Assembly (NCBI GenBank): GCA_037968655.1
Contig: JBBKVW010000159.1
Span: 1 to 8,221 of the forward strand
Direction of reading: 5' to 3'
Length of the DNA: 8,221 nt
Source of the DNA: CAISIP01 sp037968655
GTDB taxonomy: Bacteria; Pseudomonadota; Gammaproteobacteria; Burkholderiales; Burkholderiaceae_C
In this document: piece after piece, positions 5,721 through 8,221 of the stretch
Numbering within the stretch: the first letter of the stretch is position 1
Layout: every line of letters starts with the position of its first letter
Position numbers and translations under genes: made by a program
The notes under the pieces: generated by a model
Told to the model about the DNA's origin: nothing
Database searches by the model: none
The model's input: only the letters and a program-made list of their open reading frames with translations

Positions 5721-6566
5721 GTGATAGTTCCCGTCAAGTGGGCCGATGCGCCCGATCGGGAGGCGTCAGCGCACGGCGGGTGGACTTGGCCGTTTCAGCT
5801 GGTGCCGACAGCGGTTCCGGCCGCAAGAGCAGGAGCCGCAACAAAGGCTGTGGCCTCGCCCAAGACGTATCACGTCCAGGTGGTGATAAGCGCGCGAAGC
5901 GCGCTAAGCGGAAAAATCGCACTTCCGGCCTCGGACGTCGCATCGGAGCGGCACGCGCATGTTCTGTATCACGTAACGCCCGAGGTCGTGACTCCGGCCA
6001 AGGTCACACGGCTCCTTTCCATTGCCGGAACCTCGCCGTTGCGGGCAATCCTGCTGGACATCGCGGTGCTCGAGCAGCCCGGCGCGGTGGACATGCTGCA
6101 CGACTTGCGTTGTCGGCTGCCCGACACTTCCCTGTTGCTGGGCTGGCCCCAGGCAGACGCCATGCAGGATGCCGCCTTGTTGGCGCAGTTTGACGGCAGC
6201 CTGGTCTGGTCCCAGTTTGGACGCCTGGGGCGTGTGCTCGACGCGGTGCTGGCGGGTGAGCTGTGGTTCCCGCGCTCCGTGATGCAGACCCTGTACCGCC
6301 ACGCACTGGACAACGGTCGCGGGCCGCAGCGCACAGCGTACGCCGGCATGACGAACGCGGCGGGTGTGTCGCTGACCCGGCGCACAACCGATGCGCCGGT
6401 GTCGCTGACCCAACGCGAAACCGATGTGTACCTATTGATGCGCCGCGGCCTGACGAACACCCAGATTGGGGATCAACTCGGCATCAGCGTCAACACGGTG
6501 AAGAAGCACCTGAGCCACGTGTTCGAGAAGCGGGGCCTGCACGGCAGGCGGCAGGCCATCACCTGA
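5721..6566 (+). CDS. LuxR-type transcriptional regulator with an atypical receiver-like domain
   Basis: The 281-residue protein ends with a LuxR/FixJ-type helix-turn-helix at about 227-281: SLTQRETDVYLLMRRGL, then TNTQIGDQLGISVNTVKKHL with the recognition helix near 256-265. Residues 80-190 resemble a degenerate response-regulator receiver. ILLDIAVLEQPG places Asp113 where the phosphorylated aspartate would be. The later segment GSLVWSQFGRLGRVLDAVLAGELWFPR follows the receiver pattern, but the conserved lysine position appears to be Trp163. The first 75 residues are low-complexity and Ala-rich, so the true start could lie further in. Residues 216-226 are an imperfect tandem copy of 227-237. 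No histidine kinase is nearby. It is divergent from the FecR gene, which suggests but does not prove that it regulates the FecR-cyclase-caspase group. The end after RRQAIT is short but the helix-turn-helix is complete. Confidence 0.82.
   Translation: MIVPVKWADAPDREASAHGGWTWPFQLVPTAVPAARAGAATKAVASPKTYHVQVVISARSALSGKIALPASDVASERHAHVLYHVTPEVVTPAKVTRLLSIAGTSPLRAILLDIAVLEQPGAVDMLHDLRCRLPDTSLLLGWPQADAMQDAALLAQFDGSLVWSQFGRLGRVLDAVLAGELWFPRSVMQTLYRHALDNGRGPQRTAYAGMTNAAGVSLTRRTTDAPVSLTQRETDVYLLMRRGLTNTQIGDQLGISVNTVKKHLSHVFEKRGLHGRRQAIT
6366..6431 (+). repeat. 33-base imperfect tandem duplication inside the LuxR gene
   Basis: Bases 6366-6398 and 6399-6431 are adjacent 33-base units that agree at 25 positions; the first 13 bases are identical. 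They encode VSLTRRTTDAP and VSLTQRETDVY. Only the second copy fits the LuxR helix-turn-helix consensus (LTxRExxV); the first is a drifting extra copy in the linker. The reading frame is kept. Confidence 0.8.
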
Positions 6567-6605
6567 GCCGGCGCGACGCGCGGCCAGGTCGCGCGTTGCA
6601 CAAGG

Positions 6606-6630
6606 GGCGGGGCCAGCACTGGCCACCGCC
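6606..6630. terminator. Strong hairpin between convergent LuxR and MAPEG genes
   Basis: GGCGGGGCCAG (6606-6616) pairs with CTGGCCACCGCC (6619-6630), an 11-bp GC-rich stem with a bulged A at 6625. It lies 40 bases after the LuxR stop and 29 before the MAPEG stop, so it could end transcription in both directions. There is no T-run on the LuxR side. Confidence 0.45.
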
Positions 6631-6642
6631 AAACGCCGCTGC

Positions 6643-6659
6643 AGCGCAGCGCCTGCGCT
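6643..6659 (-). terminator. Small hairpin directly after the MAPEG stop
   Basis: AGCGCAG and CTGCGCT pair as a 7-bp perfect stem around a 3-base loop, immediately downstream of the MAPEG stop codon (6661-6659) on the minus strand. It has no T-run and may act together with the larger hairpin at 6606-6630. Confidence 0.3.
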
Positions 6660-7045
6660 CACACCAACTGGCTGAAGATCATCACCAGGCCGATGACAGA
6701 CACGGTCCAGACGCCGGTGCGCAGCCAGGCGATGCCGGCGCCATAGACGAACACATAGACCAAGCGCGCCCAGAAAAATATCTGCGCGCCCATCAGCGTC
6801 GTCGCATTGGTCTTGCCGGCAACCACCGCCACCAGAACCAGCACCGCAAACAGCGGCAGGCTTTCGAGCATGTTGCGGTGCGCGCGTTGCATGCGCCCGA
6901 CCCAGCCGGTCAGTGCGGGCAGGTCATCGCGATTGCCGGCCAGGCGGGACAGGCCCAGTTGCAAAGTTGCGCCGCTGGTAGCCAAAATGACTTGTATTAC
7001 CGTCAATGCGACGGTCCAGATCAGCCATGTCAGATCGGGATTCAT
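6659..7045 (-). CDS. MAPEG family membrane protein
   Basis: The 128-residue protein has the length and four-helix layout of bacterial MAPEG proteins. Helix 1 is at about 5-28 (LIWTVALTVIQVILATSG). The family signature NRDDLPALTGWVGRMQRAHRNMLESLPLF leads into helix 2 (about 63-79), and WARLVYVFVYGAGI leads through helix 3 to a final helix that ends near residue 125. The family is named for eicosanoid and glutathione metabolism; eukaryotic members include glutathione transferases and leukotriene synthases. For bacterial members like this one the substrate is generally unknown. ATG 7045 has GAGGAG 9 bases upstream (7055-7060) and its own promoter at 7081-7109. It is convergent with the LuxR gene and follows the hydrolase-OsmC gene on the same strand at a distance of 201 bases, so it is probably transcribed alone. 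Confidence 0.9.
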   Translation of the reverse strand: MNPDLTWLIWTVALTVIQVILATSGATLQLGLSRLAGNRDDLPALTGWVGRMQRAHRNMLESLPLFAVLVLVAVVAGKTNATTLMGAQIFFWARLVYVFVYGAGIAWLRTGVWTVSVIGLVMIFSQLV

Positions 7046-7080
7046 GGTGGAGTTCTCCTCTTGGTCGTTGTAAGGCCTGC

Positions 7081-7109
7081 AGTATCCGGACTTGGGTCGA
7101 ACGAGTCAA
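7081..7109 (-). promoter_or_regulatory. Sigma70-type promoter of the MAPEG gene
   Basis: On the minus strand, TTGACT (7109-7104, 5 of 6 consensus) and GATACT (7086-7081, 4 of 6) are separated by exactly 17 bases. Transcription would start near 7074, giving a leader of about 28 bases that includes the GAGGAG ribosome binding site. This is the best promoter match in the window. Confidence 0.6.
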
Positions 7110-7246
7110 ACGCGTGGCCATAGCAACGGTCGACGCAATGGATGGCGCCATCGTCCCGGTCTTGCATTGCAGCAAGCCGGGCGCTGCGCGTGCAGCCAAG
7201 CGGTCGTTCGCACGCCTGTCGTCTGAACCTCGCCCATCGACATCGT

Positions 7247-8221
7247 CTACGCCGCACCAGCCTCAACCAGCTGCGTTTGCACCTGCACCTCGGAATGCAA
7301 TGTCCGATGCACCGGGCACTTGTCGGCGATTTCCAGCAGGCGCTGGCGCTGCTCTGCATCCAGCGCGCCACTGAGCGTGATGCTGCGCGCGATGCGGTCT
7401 ATCTTGCCCTCTTTGGTCTCGCATTCGGCGCAGTCGCTGGCGTGTATCTTGCTGTGCATCAGCGTGACCGCCACCTTGTCCAACGGCCATTTCTTCTGGC
7501 GTGCGACCATGCGCAAGGTCATTGCGGTGCAGGCACCGAGCGCCGCGCTGAGCAGTTCATACGGCCCCGGCCCCAGGTCGTCGCCGCCCACACTGACGGG
7601 CTCGTCGCTGATCCATCGATGGCGGCCAGCGCGCACGTCGACAGTGAAGGCGCCGGTACCCCGCTCGACCACTTCAACAGCACCGGCGGGTAGTTGCTTG
7701 TCGGCGTCCGTTGTCGACGCCGGTGTCGCTGCAGCTTGCGCATCGTCGACAGCGATCAGATAGCGCTGTGCCCATGCCGCGATCACATCGGCCGCGAACT
7801 GCGCGTCATCCGGGCGGCTCAACAAATGGTCGGCGCCATCGAGCGCGACGAAGGACTTGGGATGCAGCGCGGCCTGGAATATCTGGCCGGCGTTGGCGAT
7901 GTCCACCGTCGCGTCCAGTGGCGCATGCAGCACCATCAAGGGCCGGCGCAGGCCATGAATGCGATCGGTCTGTTTCTGGCTGCCCAGGTCGTCGATGAAG
8001 GCGCGGCGCACCGTGAACGGCCGGCCGGCCAATTGCACCGTCGCCTGGCCATCGGCCTTGATCTGCTCGAGGCCCTGTCCCAACTGGTGCACCACATGGG
8101 CCGGATCGAATGGCGCGCCGATCGTCGCCAGCGCGCGGCAATCGGCAATCTGCCCGGCCGCCGCCAGCACCGCCGCGCCACCCAGCGAATGGCCGATCAG
8201 CAAGGCCGGCGCACCGTGTTC
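7247..8221 (-). CDS. Alpha/beta hydrolase-OsmC fusion protein, N-terminus beyond window edge
   Basis: The frame is open at the right edge and ends at the stop 7249-7247, leaving 324 residues. The first 150 or so are the greater part of an alpha/beta hydrolase: nucleophile Ser12 in LLIGHSLGG, acid Asp103 or nearby (LDATVD), and His132 in GADHLL. Residues 185-318 are an OsmC/Ohr domain with the two redox cysteines, Cys231 (LGACTAMTL) and Cys302 (KCPVHRTL). OsmC proteins reduce organic hydroperoxides through these cysteines. The two-domain fusion is a known bacterial architecture whose hydrolase substrate is not established. Further cysteines (SDCAEC, about 264-267) lie between them. About 75-100 residues including the real start lie outside the window; the TTG at 8203 falls inside the strand before the nucleophile and is not a start. 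No hairpin of note follows the stop. Confidence 0.92.
   Translation of the reverse strand, partial: EHGAPALLIGHSLGGAAVLAAAGQIADCRALATIGAPFDPAHVVHQLGQGLEQIKADGQATVQLAGRPFTVRRAFIDDLGSQKQTDRIHGLRRPLMVLHAPLDATVDIANAGQIFQAALHPKSFVALDGADHLLSRPDDAQFAADVIAAWAQRYLIAVDDAQAAATPASTTDADKQLPAGAVEVVERGTGAFTVDVRAGRHRWISDEPVSVGGDDLGPGPYELLSAALGACTAMTLRMVARQKKWPLDKVAVTLMHSKIHASDCAECETKEGKIDRIARSITLSGALDAEQRQRLLEIADKCPVHRTLHSEVQVQTQLVEAGAA

Noticed and set aside
4316..6193. Long open frame (625 residues) on the plus strand across the FecR gene and spacer
   Set aside because: It is Arg/His/Gln-rich with no domain and overlaps both the FecR gene (minus) and the LuxR gene (plus, other frame).
7142..7693. Plus-strand frame of 183 residues opposite the OsmC domain
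   Set aside because: It is a shadow of the OsmC coding strand, which has both redox cysteines and a clear family match.
1..8221. tRNA, rRNA, CRISPR array or replication origin
   Set aside because: I saw no cloverleaf, rRNA-like stretch, regularly spaced repeat or iteron cluster by eye on either strand.

Overview
The window is GC-rich proteobacterial DNA. Its gene content (a PLD-type cardiolipin synthase, a CHASE2-type class III cyclase beside a periplasmic FecR-domain protein, an alpha/beta-hydrolase-OsmC fusion, a MAPEG protein, and an IS91-like transposase scar) fits a betaproteobacterium, most likely Burkholderiales. That placement is an inference from gene families, not from a marker gene.

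Layout. 1-290 (+) is the 3' end of a cardiolipin synthase/phospholipase D gene. 302-329 is a hairpin. 330-505 (-) is the decayed C-terminal tail of an AI-2E (PerM-like) transporter, and 517 to about 805 (+) is the decayed N-terminal part of an aldo/keto reductase; together they form a small pseudogene graveyard. 805-2382 (-) encodes an exported caspase-family (C14) protease with an unrecognised C-terminal region. 2559-4319 (+), divergent from it, encodes a membrane CHASE2-adenylate/guanylate cyclase. 4364-5239 (-), convergent with the cyclase, encodes an exported FecR-domain protein. 5240-5720 is non-coding and contains a transposase C-terminus scar. 5721-6566 (+) is an atypical LuxR-type regulator. 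6659-7045 (-) is a MAPEG protein with a good sigma70-type promoter. 7247-8221 (-) is a hydrolase-OsmC fusion whose start lies beyond the right edge.

How the genes may work together. The caspase, the cyclase sensor domain and the FecR protein are all predicted to face the periplasm or be exported. The cyclase catalytic domain faces the cytoplasm. CHASE2 cyclases and FecR-domain proteins are often found side by side, and a caspase-like protease is a plausible third partner. The most interesting unit is therefore 805-5239, possibly with the LuxR regulator: an envelope sensor that makes a cyclic nucleotide, accompanied by a secreted caspase. The coupling is inferred from position only. The cyclase also lacks the usual lysine that selects adenine, so its product cannot be assumed to be cAMP. 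The flanking genes (cardiolipin synthase, MAPEG, OsmC fusion) look like ordinary housekeeping or stress genes.
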